NCBI RefSeq assembly: GCF_011516765.1
Contig: NZ_JAAABN010000001.1
Location: 124,001 to 188,000, forward strand
DNA length: 64,000 bases
Direction of reading: 5' to 3'
Source: Acetobacter sicerae
Lineage (GTDB): Bacteria > Pseudomonadota > Alphaproteobacteria > Acetobacterales > Acetobacteraceae
The position numbers and the translations under genes were made by a program. Below, in pieces: positions 55,496 through 64,000 of the stretch (position 1 is its first letter; each line of letters begins with the position of its first letter). The notes below the pieces were generated by a model, which was not told the origin of the DNA, did not search any database, and saw nothing but the letters and a program-made list of their open reading frames with translations.

Positions 55496-55563
55496 GGGAT
55501 GAAGCGTCCTGATGTGCGGAAAACGGCTCCTGCGGGCGCATCGACCCGGGAAGGGGTGCTTTG

Positions 55564-55582
55564 TTAATGATAATCCGTCTCA
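55564..55582. promoter_or_regulatory. Possible Fur/iron-response box
   Basis: TAATGATAATC at 55566-55576 matches the left 11 bases of the core of the Fur consensus (TAATGATAATC); the right half is degenerate (CGTCTC). It is about 70 bases upstream of the TonB receptor start, in the expected promoter region, which supports iron control. Confidence 0.5.
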
Positions 55583-55719
55583 ATTGCAAGAGATCGGTCA
55601 TGGGTGAAGTTTTTGGACTGGCGGCTGACGGTTCTGCTCGGCGAAGTCCTGCATGATCTGACCTGATGTCGATGCGCAGCGAAAAACAGAAGATGCTGGC
55701 AAGAGATCCTGCGCGAACC

Positions 55720-57042
55720 TTACGCTGGTGAACCGTCTGCCCCTTTCCTGCGCCACGCCAGAAGACAGACAATCTGAAAACACACAGCCCCGACCGGCAG
55801 CCAGATAAACCCGGCAGTTATCCACGATAACAGTTCGCGGGGCTGCGTGGCTCCATCCGCTACGTAATGACCCCATGACAGAAACTGCGCCAGCACAAAT
55901 CCGGTTATGCCCATTGCCAGTTTGGTGACCCATGTGTTGATCGAATACGCCAGTCCCGCAGAGCCTGTTGAGGTGAGATGATCGCCATCATCAACGGCTT
56001 CGGCCAGCAGAGTATAATACAGCGGCGACATTGTCCCTTGCGCCAGAGCCAGAAGGGCCGCGGAGAGGACAAATCCCGTCATCGACGCGCCCGCCAGAGC
56101 CATTACGAGATAGGCGACAATCTGGGTGACGAGACACACAATCCCTGCACGCACAGCCCCCAGACGTTTGGCGAGCGGAACACAGGCCGGCACGCCCGCA
56201 AACAGCAGAATGGTGATGCCGGTGATGATATTCGCGCCCGTCTGCTCCGAACCACCAAGAATGGCGCGGGCGTAATACAGGGCAAATCCGAAAAGCGCCG
56301 CTTGTCCCACAAAATAAAAGAACGCGAGAAGATTGCTCAGAACCCAGGCACGGTTCTTGCAGAGATGACACAGTGTGACCACGAGGTTCTGTCGAACAGG
56401 TGCGGGAGGATGCCGGACAGTGCAGCCTCGCGCCACACAGAACCATAATGCGCTTCCCAGCACCGACAGGATCAGTACATAGACCGCCATTCCATAACGA
56501 TGCTGTGCCGGGCTTGTGCCTCCACCAAGCCAGCTAATGGCTGGAATGGTTGCAAGCGCTACAAACAGCGATCCAGCCTGACACCCCATCATGCGGAACG
56601 CATTAAGGCTGGTTCGGTCAGTTTCAGAACGGCTGATCATGACAGCCAGCGCGCCATAGGGCGTGTTGATGCAGGAATAGATCGCCCCGAACACGATATA
56701 GGTCAGCCCCGCCCACAGGATTTTACCAACAGGAGAAAGCGGCAGGGCCAGAAAGCAGAAAAAGCCGGTTATGCCGAAAGGAATTGCGAGCCTCTGGATC
56801 AGACGCGGCACAATCCGTCCGCCCATACGGTCCACAAAGTAACCGATGGCCGGGTCACAGAACGCATCGACAATACGGGCGACCAGCAGGATCCACGAGA
56901 CAGCGACAAGGGGGAGGCCGTAAATATCCGTGTAATAATACATCAGATAGGATGAGGTCATGCCCCACATCATGTTGGATGATACGTCACCACAGCCATA
57001 GGCCGCCTTTTCTTTCAGAGAAAGCGCCTGTTGTGGCTGCAT
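55720..57042 (-). CDS. MFS transporter, GPH (glycoside-pentoside-hexuronide) family
   Basis: A 440-residue, 12-helix protein. YGCGDVSSNMMWGMTSSYLM near 15-34 and YTDIYGL are typical GPH openings, with DPAIGYFVDR near 64-73 the family signature (DPxxGxxxDR) and INTPYGALAVMISRSETDRT near 125-144 another. GPH proteins such as MelB and XylP co-transport sugars with cations. It lies upstream of the TonB receptor on the same strand (about 220 bases gap). A combined role (receptor in the outer membrane, MFS in the inner) is possible but not shown. Confidence 0.85.
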   Translation of the reverse strand: MQPQQALSLKEKAAYGCGDVSSNMMWGMTSSYLMYYYTDIYGLPLVAVSWILLVARIVDAFCDPAIGYFVDRMGGRIVPRLIQRLAIPFGITGFFCFLALPLSPVGKILWAGLTYIVFGAIYSCINTPYGALAVMISRSETDRTSLNAFRMMGCQAGSLFVALATIPAISWLGGGTSPAQHRYGMAVYVLILSVLGSALWFCVARGCTVRHPPAPVRQNLVVTLCHLCKNRAWVLSNLLAFFYFVGQAALFGFALYYARAILGGSEQTGANIITGITILLFAGVPACVPLAKRLGAVRAGIVCLVTQIVAYLVMALAGASMTGFVLSAALLALAQGTMSPLYYTLLAEAVDDGDHLTSTGSAGLAYSINTWVTKLAMGITGFVLAQFLSWGHYVADGATQPRELLSWITAGFIWLPVGAVCFQIVCLLAWRRKGADGSPA

Positions 57043-57156
57043 GATTCTGTTTCCCTGACAGTGCTGAGTGGCTCAGACGCTATCATGGGTGGAGGAGGTG
57101 GCAAAAGCCTTAAAAGGGCGCAGGATTTTTGAAAGAGGGAAGCTGTCTGTTTGCCG

Positions 57157-57546
57157 CTATTTTCCTGTTGCATCCCATCTCAGGCTCAGGAAAGTCATTG
57201 TAGCGATTGCAAACGCGTAGAGCCCGAGATCAATGAAGGCGAAGTGGTGGCCTAGCAGAAAGCCACCGAAAGAGCCTGAACGGAAACTATCGAGCACAGG
57301 CGTGTGAAGCAGCTTGAGACATTCGGTAGCAAAAGCGACGACTGTTGCGATAGCGGCTGTGCGGAGAGGATGTCTCTGTCGAGACAGAAGTGTGACGATG
57401 CACCAGATCATAGCGCCCCATAACCATGAGCCGCCCCATTTTGTGATGAAATAGGGAAGACCAAGCGGGGCTTTTCGCAAGATTATGCCGGTTGCGATGA
57501 CGAGAAGCAGCAGTAGCAGGACGTGACGGCGTGGGGTTCGTTGCAT
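57157..57546 (-). CDS. DUF2809 family membrane protein
   Basis: A 129-residue protein with about four helices. FITKWGGSWLWGAMIWCIVT near 34-53, FATECLKLLHTPVLDSFR near 72-89 and GHHFAFIDLGLYAFAI near 99-114 follow the DUF2809 layout (KYxGDALWxxM, ExxQLYHAPWLDxxR, FxxxDLxAYxxG). Function unknown; the family is distantly reminiscent of VanZ. It is a single gene divergent from the cassette at 57853. Confidence 0.78.
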   Translation of the reverse strand: MQRTPRRHVLLLLLLVIATGIILRKAPLGLPYFITKWGGSWLWGAMIWCIVTLLSRQRHPLRTAAIATVVAFATECLKLLHTPVLDSFRSGSFGGFLLGHHFAFIDLGLYAFAIATMTFLSLRWDATGK

Positions 57547-57852
57547 CAGTGAAGACTGTCGTGGTGTGGGTAATTACGTTCAATGAATAAAGTAGAAAAC
57601 TCATTTTCCGAGCAAAATTTAGTGAGGCATATTGGTTCTGCTATCGTCTGATAAGGGGGGGGAAGGCGGCCTGTCCGCTTCGCGATGCATGTTTTCAAAA
57701 GCGGATCTCAACGGCCCCCTGTGCGGTTCAGTCTATGATGACGCCAATATTCGATTGCAGCTATTCTCTGCTTCGTCATACAGATTATGTGTATGAAGTA
57801 ATTGAATCGGAGATCTCACCGATCAGGTCCGATCGAGCTGAAGGAAACATAG
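57547..57852. other. Divergent gap upstream of the three-gene cassette
   Basis: About 306 bases. It includes a run of eight G (57655-57662) and an AT-rich stretch near 57590-57640, which could include promoters for both sides. A frame reaching from 57735 into the 57853 gene is in another register and is probably a shadow. I see no RNA gene or attachment site. Confidence 0.4.
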
Positions 57853-58380
57853 ATGCCAAGCGGGGATCAACGAAGGCAAGGCGACCGCGAACCAACAGAC
57901 GAAGGAGACACGCCGTCCCAGCGTCCTTCGACCGAAATCGTTCACACCAATATTACCCTTGCGAACAACTACAGGCTAGAGTTGAGCAAGACGATGCTGG
58001 CGCTCTCGGCGGCGCTATTCGCGTTTACAACTTCATTCCCACCTGCCTTGATGCGCATCGATTATCCAATGATTCTCGCCTGCAGTTGGATTGCGCTCGC
58101 TATATCAACAATCGGCGGCCTCTTAAATCTCTACGGCTGGGAAAAATTCTACATCAGCTATCGCGACTATCATCGCGACTATTGCTGTGGGAAAGCTTAT
58201 CGTAAATGGATCACGCGCGGACGTCGGGTGGCGCATATCGCCCAGATGCTGGGGTTGATCGTCGGTATCAGCGTCTTGGCTGCATTCGTATTCGTCAATC
58301 GTACAAATGTGAAATTGGCTGAGGCAAAGGAAACCAAATCGACAACCGACAATGTTTCGGTGGTCAAGGTTTTTAAGTAG
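57853..58380 (+). CDS. Three-helix membrane protein of an unrecognised cassette (gene 1)
   Basis: A 175-residue protein. A polar, charged N-terminus (to about 42) is followed by two adjacent hydrophobic segments (TMLALSAALFAFTTSFPPAL near 47-66 and YPMILACSWIALAISTIGGL near 71-90), a charged loop (WEKFYISYRDYHRDYCCG), a third helix (GLIVGISVLAAFVFVN) and a short polar tail. The ATG at 57853 follows AAGGAA. It is first in a tight same-strand three-gene unit (gaps of 12 and 2 bases). The layout resembles small membrane partners of bacterial defence effectors (SLATT-like), but I do not recognise the family. Confidence 0.75.
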   Translation: MPSGDQRRQGDREPTDEGDTPSQRPSTEIVHTNITLANNYRLELSKTMLALSAALFAFTTSFPPALMRIDYPMILACSWIALAISTIGGLLNLYGWEKFYISYRDYHRDYCCGKAYRKWITRGRRVAHIAQMLGLIVGISVLAAFVFVNRTNVKLAEAKETKSTTDNVSVVKVFK

Positions 58381-58392
58381 AGGGGACGAGGC

Positions 58393-59325
58393 ATGGCGAT
58401 AACTTGGGGGGGAATAAAAGCCTTCATTGCTACTTTAAATGCTTACAGTTTCAGCTCAAGAAAGAAAATAGAGGTTTTAGAACACTCCACTTGGTGCGCA
58501 CGCCGAAGCCAACGGGTCGCCGAGCTTAATGCGATTCCAGGGATGCCGGTGGGCATGCCAAAGGCAAACGTCGATACGATTTCCAAGAATGCTTCCCGGG
58601 CGATGTGTGTGGTGAATATCTCTTCTGAACATGTTCCCGGCTTTTGCCATGGCGGCTCGCACGCCTATCTTAACGCTTATGACCTCGTCCGGCTCGGCAA
58701 AAATCCGGAAGCCGTCTCAAGAACCCGTAAACGGGTCGACCAAGCCTTGGCGGCACTTGTTAGGCAACAGGCGGAAGATATCTACTTTGTCGCGGCAGAG
58801 TTGAACGGCACCGGCATTCGCTTCTATGGTGACATTTGCCTTGTGCTGCAATCCGCTGAGAATCTGGCAGGGTCGGTGATCCTGGAAAGCAATTCCTACG
58901 ACCTCGTCCGTGCACCGAAATCGGCCATGACGAAGACAGACGCTGAACTGCAACGGGAAGCTCGGAATATGTCGGGCCACTGGGGTAAGGACCTGTCCGA
59001 CATCGCAGCCATCAAGATTTTTGCGTATCGTCAAAGCCAAAGGCGCCTGACGACGGGCCAGGTCTCCGACGGCTTGCTTGATGATGAGGATTATATCGAA
59101 GTGCTGCGGGTCGGATCCTTCTCTGTTAAGGACATTAAAGAGGCGAGGCTTTCTGCCGCGAGTGTTGCTCAGGACGGCCGGATCGATGAACGGCTTCGCT
59201 CCGGCCCCATACCGGACGCGGCCTCTCTCAAATGGCGCAACCAACGACGCCAGGCTGAGAGTTCATTGGTTCATTACGGCGTGCCCGTCCGGGTCGTGTC
59301 GACCACATCGCGAACGAGGCCCTGA
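58393..59325 (+). CDS. Unrecognised cassette protein (gene 2, 310 aa)
   Basis: A 310-residue soluble protein. A Cys/His-containing stretch (VPGFCHGGSHAYLNAYDLV near 81-99) is followed by a basic helical part (SRTRKRVDQALAALVRQQAE), a predicted core strand block (DIYFVAAELNGTGIRFYGDI near 129-148) and a conserved-looking ILESNSYDLVRAP near 163-175. The tail is charged and ends beside the next gene, two bases later. I see no known catalytic motif with certainty; the IRFYGDICLVL and HGG parts faintly recall ADP-ribosyltransferase-like folds, a weak guess. Codon use seems less GC-biased than in the flanking core genes. Confidence 0.75.
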   Translation: MAITWGGIKAFIATLNAYSFSSRKKIEVLEHSTWCARRSQRVAELNAIPGMPVGMPKANVDTISKNASRAMCVVNISSEHVPGFCHGGSHAYLNAYDLVRLGKNPEAVSRTRKRVDQALAALVRQQAEDIYFVAAELNGTGIRFYGDICLVLQSAENLAGSVILESNSYDLVRAPKSAMTKTDAELQREARNMSGHWGKDLSDIAAIKIFAYRQSQRRLTTGQVSDGLLDDEDYIEVLRVGSFSVKDIKEARLSAASVAQDGRIDERLRSGPIPDAASLKWRNQRRQAESSLVHYGVPVRVVSTTSRTRP

Positions 59326-59327
59326 CC

Positions 59328-60623
<1,296 letters not shown>

Positions 60624-61054
60624 CCATGACCTATTGGGAACTCTGATTTGGCGAAGTTGAAGAATACAGAGGAGAGTCTTGTTTTACGGACAGGTGAGTA
60701 AGATACAATCCTACCTCAGAGAGGACGGACGTGCGATATGCGGCGGAGTTCAAATCACGGCGTGCCCTTGAGGCGCTCCGTGGGGAACTTGGCGTCAAAG
60801 CATAGCGGCGAGCTTCTAGTGGAATGGGATTTTTGCGCAATGCCTCTGTTCGATTTGGCGTGATCAGTGGCGACAGATGTCCGCTATCGAGATGCACGGA
60901 GAGGCGCCCTATGTCCGACATGAAGGCGACTTCCGCGTGTCTGCTTCTGTACCACTGAACAGACACGCGGCTAAATAGGAGAAAACGATAGGTGGATCCG
61001 CTAAAATTCATCAAATAGCTAGACAGCCTCAAGGGCAAGATTTTTACTTCAAAT
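60624..61054. other. Gap with an IS remnant after the cassette
   Basis: About 430 bases between the cassette and the convergent AraC gene. It holds the IS3-type fragment at 60731 and further stretches that do not form a gene I recognise. A minus-strand frame overlapping the AraC start region (60631-61176) has no credible motif. Confidence 0.5.
60731..60805 (+). pseudogene. IS3-family OrfA transposase N-terminal fragment
   Basis: A 24-codon frame from GTG reads RYAAEFKSRRALEALRGELG and then stops (TAG 60803-60805). AEFKxxxALEALRG is the opening helix-turn-helix segment of IS3-family OrfA proteins. The rest of the element is missing or unrecognisable, so it is a remnant. It lies about 110 bases after the three-gene cassette, a hint of past mobility here. 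Confidence 0.6.
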
Positions 61055-61972
61055 CTAAACCGGTTCTCCCAGATGCCTCCGCATCCATTTGGCTTCTTCA
61101 GTCGGGCTGCGATGGAAATGGCGCTTGAAGTCCCGGCTGAACTGGGCGGGGCTGGCATAGCCGACCTCGGCAGCAATCATGGCCATCGAACCCTTCCGCC
61201 GTGCCACCATCAGTCTGGCTTCGTGTAACCGCAAAGCCTTAATGTACTGGATCGGGGTTGTTCCTGTGAGGGACTTAAAATCGGTGTGATAGGAGGAAAC
61301 GCTCATACCGGCCGCTGCCGCAAGCTCTGGTACAGACAATCCTTCATTATAGCGTTCGCGGATCAGTGTCAGGCTGTGCACGATCCTGTCTGTCGTGCTG
61401 TTGCCGCGCAGCGCTGCCATCAGTGCGTCACTCTGCGGACCGACCAGAACACGATAATGCAATTCGCGGAGTAGCCCCGGGCCAAGAATGGCGAGTTCCT
61501 GCGGATGATGGAGAGCATGAAGCAGACGCTGGAGCACATCCGTAATGGAAGGCACCATCCGACTTGAAACCAGACTTTTTGCCCGCGCTCTCTTGTCATG
61601 ACCGACCTGTCCCTCCAGTGCTGTCACGATTTCAGCAGCCAGATGCAGGTCAAAATCAAAGTAAATGGCGAGCAGAGGTTGCTCGGGACTGGCCTGCGAC
61701 GCCATTCGAAAAGGCACAGGAACCGAAACCGCAAGGTAGTGGTCGGCGTCATAGCGGTAGACCTCGCTATTAAGGAAACCCTGTTTTGTCCCTTGCAATA
61801 CAAAGACTGCACCGGGGCGATAAAGGACGGGTACATCTTCAAGGGTGGTCTCGGAACGCAGGATGCGGATACCTGGCAAAAGCGTGGCGTTGTAGCCAGT
61901 TCGCGGTGCGAGTTCGGCGGCTAGCGCAAGGAGCGGAGAGGATGTAGAGCGAGGAATCATAGGATCAGGCAA
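61055..61972 (-). CDS. AraC family transcriptional regulator
   Basis: A 305-residue regulator. The N-terminal AraC_N-type (PF06719) cupin-like sensing part spans about 20-180 (VLYRPGAVFVLQGTKQG near 44-60), and the C-terminal DNA-binding domain has the two helix-turn-helix motifs (LSVPELAAAAGMSVSSYHTD near 222-241 and MIAAEVGYASPAQFSRDFKR near 272-291). The longest start is at 61972; an ATG four codons later is an alternative. It is divergent from the short-chain dehydrogenase gene, a common regulator-target pair, so it probably controls that gene. The effector is unknown. Confidence 0.9.
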   Translation of the reverse strand: MPDPMIPRSTSSPLLALAAELAPRTGYNATLLPGIRILRSETTLEDVPVLYRPGAVFVLQGTKQGFLNSEVYRYDADHYLAVSVPVPFRMASQASPEQPLLAIYFDFDLHLAAEIVTALEGQVGHDKRARAKSLVSSRMVPSITDVLQRLLHALHHPQELAILGPGLLRELHYRVLVGPQSDALMAALRGNSTTDRIVHSLTLIRERYNEGLSVPELAAAAGMSVSSYHTDFKSLTGTTPIQYIKALRLHEARLMVARRKGSMAMIAAEVGYASPAQFSRDFKRHFHRSPTEEAKWMRRHLGEPV

Positions 61973-62058
61973 GAATATCAGAGGAACCGCAATAGATAAC
62001 GCACCAGTTCAGTATTATTGATCAAGGCATGAATGCAATCAGACAGAGCAGGGCCATG

Positions 62059-62883
62059 CCGAAGCAGACTTTTTTCATCACAGGTGCTAATTCAGGGGTC
62101 GGGTTGGCCATCGCCCAAGCCGCCCTTGAAGCGGGTCATCAGGTGATTGGTACAGTCCGGTCGCAAACCGCAAAAGCGTCATTGCTGGAGCGACTGCCGG
62201 ATGTCTGCGCAGTCCTGTGTGACGTCACCGAGTTCGATCGCATTCCCGCCATTGTCGCACAGGCAGAAGAAGACCACGGTCCGGTCGACGTGCTCATCAA
62301 CAATGCCGGCTATGGACATGAAGGCGTGCTCGAGGAGTCTCCTCTCGAGGAAATGCGCCGCCAGTTCGACGTCAATGTCTTCGGAGCTGTTGCAATCGCC
62401 AAAGCCTTCCTGCCGCGTTTTCGCGAACGGCGTAACGGGTTTATCGTGAACGTGACATCGATGGGTGGTCTGATCACCATGCCGGGTATCGCGTATTACT
62501 GTGGCAGCAAATTCGCTTTGCAGGGCATTTCGGACGTTATGCGAGCAGAAATGGCGCCCTTTGGAGTTCATGTCACGGCGCTGTGCCCCGGATCATTCCG
62601 CACAGACTGGGCCGGGCGCTCGATGGTGAGGACCGAGCGCTCGATTGAGGACTATAATACTCTGTTCGATCCGATCCGGGCTGCCCGACATGAGAAGGAC
62701 GGTAAACAATTGGGCGACCCGGCAAAACTCGCCGCCGCAGTGCTTGAGCTTGTTGCTTCGGACGCGCCTCCACCGCAACTGCTTCTGGGCAGCGATGCTC
62801 TGCGTCTGGTTCGTGAACGGATCTCCCGTCTGGAAAAAGAAATTGCAGATTGGGAGGAATTAACCCGATCGACAGACGGCTGA
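62059..62883 (+). CDS. Short-chain dehydrogenase/reductase (SDR)
   Basis: About 274 residues with a classical SDR fold. The NAD(P) motif is FFITGANSGVGLAIA near 6-20 (TGxxxGxG), the structural NNAGYGHEG lies near 88-96, the catalytic Ser is in VTSMGG near 140, and the YxxxK pair is in YYCGSKFALQG near 153-163. The motifs suggest an oxidoreductase of alcohols or ketones, substrate unknown. I chose ATG at 62059 (MPKQTFFITGANSG); an upstream ATG at 62029 adds ten residues. It is divergent from the AraC gene. Confidence 0.88.
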   Translation, partial: PKQTFFITGANSGVGLAIAQAALEAGHQVIGTVRSQTAKASLLERLPDVCAVLCDVTEFDRIPAIVAQAEEDHGPVDVLINNAGYGHEGVLEESPLEEMRRQFDVNVFGAVAIAKAFLPRFRERRNGFIVNVTSMGGLITMPGIAYYCGSKFALQGISDVMRAEMAPFGVHVTALCPGSFRTDWAGRSMVRTERSIEDYNTLFDPIRAARHEKDGKQLGDPAKLAAAVLELVASDAPPPQLLLGSDALRLVRERISRLEKEIADWEELTRSTDG

Positions 62884-62958
62884 TGTTTCCAGAGAGTGGT
62901 GGCTGCTGTCAGGAGGCGGATTTTCCGAGTCAAATGTCCAACATGTAGGCGAAACCAG

Positions 62959-63750
62959 TCACCGAATCCTCTCCAACCTCAACCGCCCGCGCTCATCCGT
63001 CAGATGCAGGCACGTCAGCACTGCCGCCAGAGTGGCTCCGGCGAGGTTGCCGAAAATGACAAGGCTCATCAGCACAATCTGATAGCGGGAGGCAGCGACG
63101 GGGCTCATTCCGGCAAGCAGCTGTCCGGTCATGATGCCGGGAAGCGTGACCAGTCCGGCGGCCGACATCTGGTTCAGTGTCGGAATCAGCGCCGTGCGCA
63201 GCGCCTTGCGGATGGGGTCTTCCAGCGCTTTCAGGCGTGTCGCGCCGAGCAGAATGCGGGCTTCGATGGCTGAGCGGTCCCGCGTCACTGCGCTCAACAG
63301 GCTGTTCAGGGTGAGACTGGTGGCGTTCATCACGTTGCCGATAATCAGCCCGGCCATGGGAATGGTCGCACGCGCGGCGAACAGCGGGTGAGGGCGCAGG
63401 CTGGTAAGGAAGCCCATCGACGTCGCCAATGCTGCGCCAAAAAGGATCGAAGCGCCCGCAATGCCGTAATGCCAGCGTGGCGTCATGCGTGAGGTCTGAC
63501 GATTTCCAGCCTCGAAGGTTCCGGCGCACAGGATCACGGCGAGGACGGCGAATGTCAGGAACAGCGATGTCTGTCCGAACACAAAGAGCAGCACATTCCC
63601 GATCAGCAGCAACTGCACCGACATGCGCAGGGCGGCGATGACGATGGACCGACCGGTTTTCAGAGCCAGTATCTGCGAGGCAAGCGCGCAGGCGAGAATG
63701 AGGCAGGCCGCAATGCCAAGATCAAAGGGCGTGATAAGGGCAGGGGACAT
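62959..63750 (-). CDS. fetB: Iron export ABC transporter permease (FetB, UPF0014)
   Basis: A 263-residue permease with seven predicted helices. SILFGAALATSMGFLTSLRP (helix) and PMAGLIIGNVMNATSLTLNS near 131-150, and the block NQMSAAGLVTLPGIMTGQLL near 195-214 are the family signatures (UPF0014/FetB: GMVxLPGxMTGQILxG). FetAB exports iron or protects against iron/peroxide stress in E. coli. The FetA ATPase gene is three bases upstream on the same strand (63754), so they form an operon. Confidence 0.93.
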   Translation of the reverse strand: MSPALITPFDLGIAACLILACALASQILALKTGRSIVIAALRMSVQLLLIGNVLLFVFGQTSLFLTFAVLAVILCAGTFEAGNRQTSRMTPRWHYGIAGASILFGAALATSMGFLTSLRPHPLFAARATIPMAGLIIGNVMNATSLTLNSLLSAVTRDRSAIEARILLGATRLKALEDPIRKALRTALIPTLNQMSAAGLVTLPGIMTGQLLAGMSPVAASRYQIVLMSLVIFGNLAGATLAAVLTCLHLTDERGRLRLERIR

Positions 63751-63753
63751 GCG

Positions 63754-64000
63754 TCAGGCTACCTCTTCCAGCCGACCGTCCCGCAGGATGGCGCGCCGGT
63801 CGGCCAGACGTTCAACCTGAGCAGCGTTATGCGACACCAGAACAATGATCCGGCCTTCATTTTTCTGGTGCATGATCAGGTCTTCGATCAATGAAGTGGA
63901 TTGAGGATCAAGAGCTGAAGTCGGTTCATCCAGAAGCAGCACCTGCGGATGATGCAAAAGCCCTCTTACAAGCGCCAGCCTCTGTCGCTCGCCGGTTGAG
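63754..64000 (-). CDS. fetA: Iron export ABC transporter ATP-binding protein FetA (partial)
   Basis: The C-terminal 81 codons are visible; the gene continues past the window edge at 64000. The visible part begins in the ABC signature (STGERQRLALVRGLLHHP), followed by Walker B (VLLLDEPTSALDP) and the H-loop in VLVSHNAAQVERLADRRAIL. Its stop lies three bases before the fetB start. FetA is the ATPase partner of FetB. Assignment rests on the fetB neighbour and the short ATPase-type sequence. Confidence 0.85.
   Translation of the reverse strand, partial: STGERQRLALVRGLLHHPQVLLLDEPTSALDPQSTSLIEDLIMHQKNEGRIIVLVSHNAAQVERLADRRAILRDGRLEEVA

Noticed and set aside
60631..61176. A 181-codon minus-strand frame reaching into the AraC gene
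   Set aside because: It overlaps the well-supported AraC C-terminus and shows no domain; probably chance in the IS-remnant spacer.

Overview
The window looks like chromosomal DNA of an acetic acid bacterium (Acetobacteraceae, Alphaproteobacteria). Supporting signs are: lysA followed directly by a TIGR02302/DUF4175 gene; a split ATP synthase with a stand-alone F0 operon carrying both B' and B subunits; an acetate/succinate-type GPR1/FUN34/YaaH transporter; a large repeat-plus-Hint surface protein; and a base composition that by eye is mildly GC-rich. The genus cannot be fixed from the sequence alone. No rRNA, tRNA or CRISPR array was seen.

Layout. 0-5 kb: end of a glycosyltransferase-like gene with a terminator, then lysA and the DUF4175 protein. 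4.4-6.6 kb: a TetR repressor and a divergent flavin monooxygenase with two operator palindromes between them. 6.7-11.4 kb: sugar MFS transporter, galE, cdd, an exported serine protease, and a SatP-like acetate transporter. 11.4-18.4 kb: glyoxalase, ABC exporter, GT4 glycosyltransferase, small membrane protein, YjbQ, OprB porin, BASS symporter. 18.4-25.1 kb: a two-gene exported cupin/NADP-oxidoreductase operon, a ClC antiporter, two tandem cation diffusion facilitators after cmk, DUF2905, and a small lipoprotein. 25.1-27.6 kb: secD-secF. 28-33.4 kb: a Hint-domain adhesin-like protein and a glycosyltransferase that share a sequence module. 33.7-36.2 kb: the F0 operon atpI-atpB-atpE-atpB'-atpF. 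36.2-41.7 kb: an AT-richer glycan segment (GT2, ArnT-like, beta-helix protein, beta-propeller transferase-like protein). 41.7-47.3 kb: recJ, glpX, and the amino-acid operon aminotransferase-hom.

47.3-64 kb is more accessory: a decayed GDSL esterase, an ACS-type MFS, a FUSC exporter, two paralogous CdiI-like immunity genes each preceded by a toxin-tail-like remnant, a TonB-dependent receptor with a possible Fur box, a GPH-type MFS, DUF2809, and an unrecognised three-gene cassette (membrane protein + 310 aa + 431 aa) flanked by an IS3-type transposase fragment. AraC/SDR and the fetB/fetA iron-export genes (fetA cut by the window edge) close the window.

The best candidates for something undescribed are the three-gene cassette at 57.85-60.62 kb and the orphan immunity array at 51.8-53.25 kb. 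The module shared by the Hint protein and its glycosyltransferase neighbour is a third. All functions were assigned from motifs read by eye; no database search was run.
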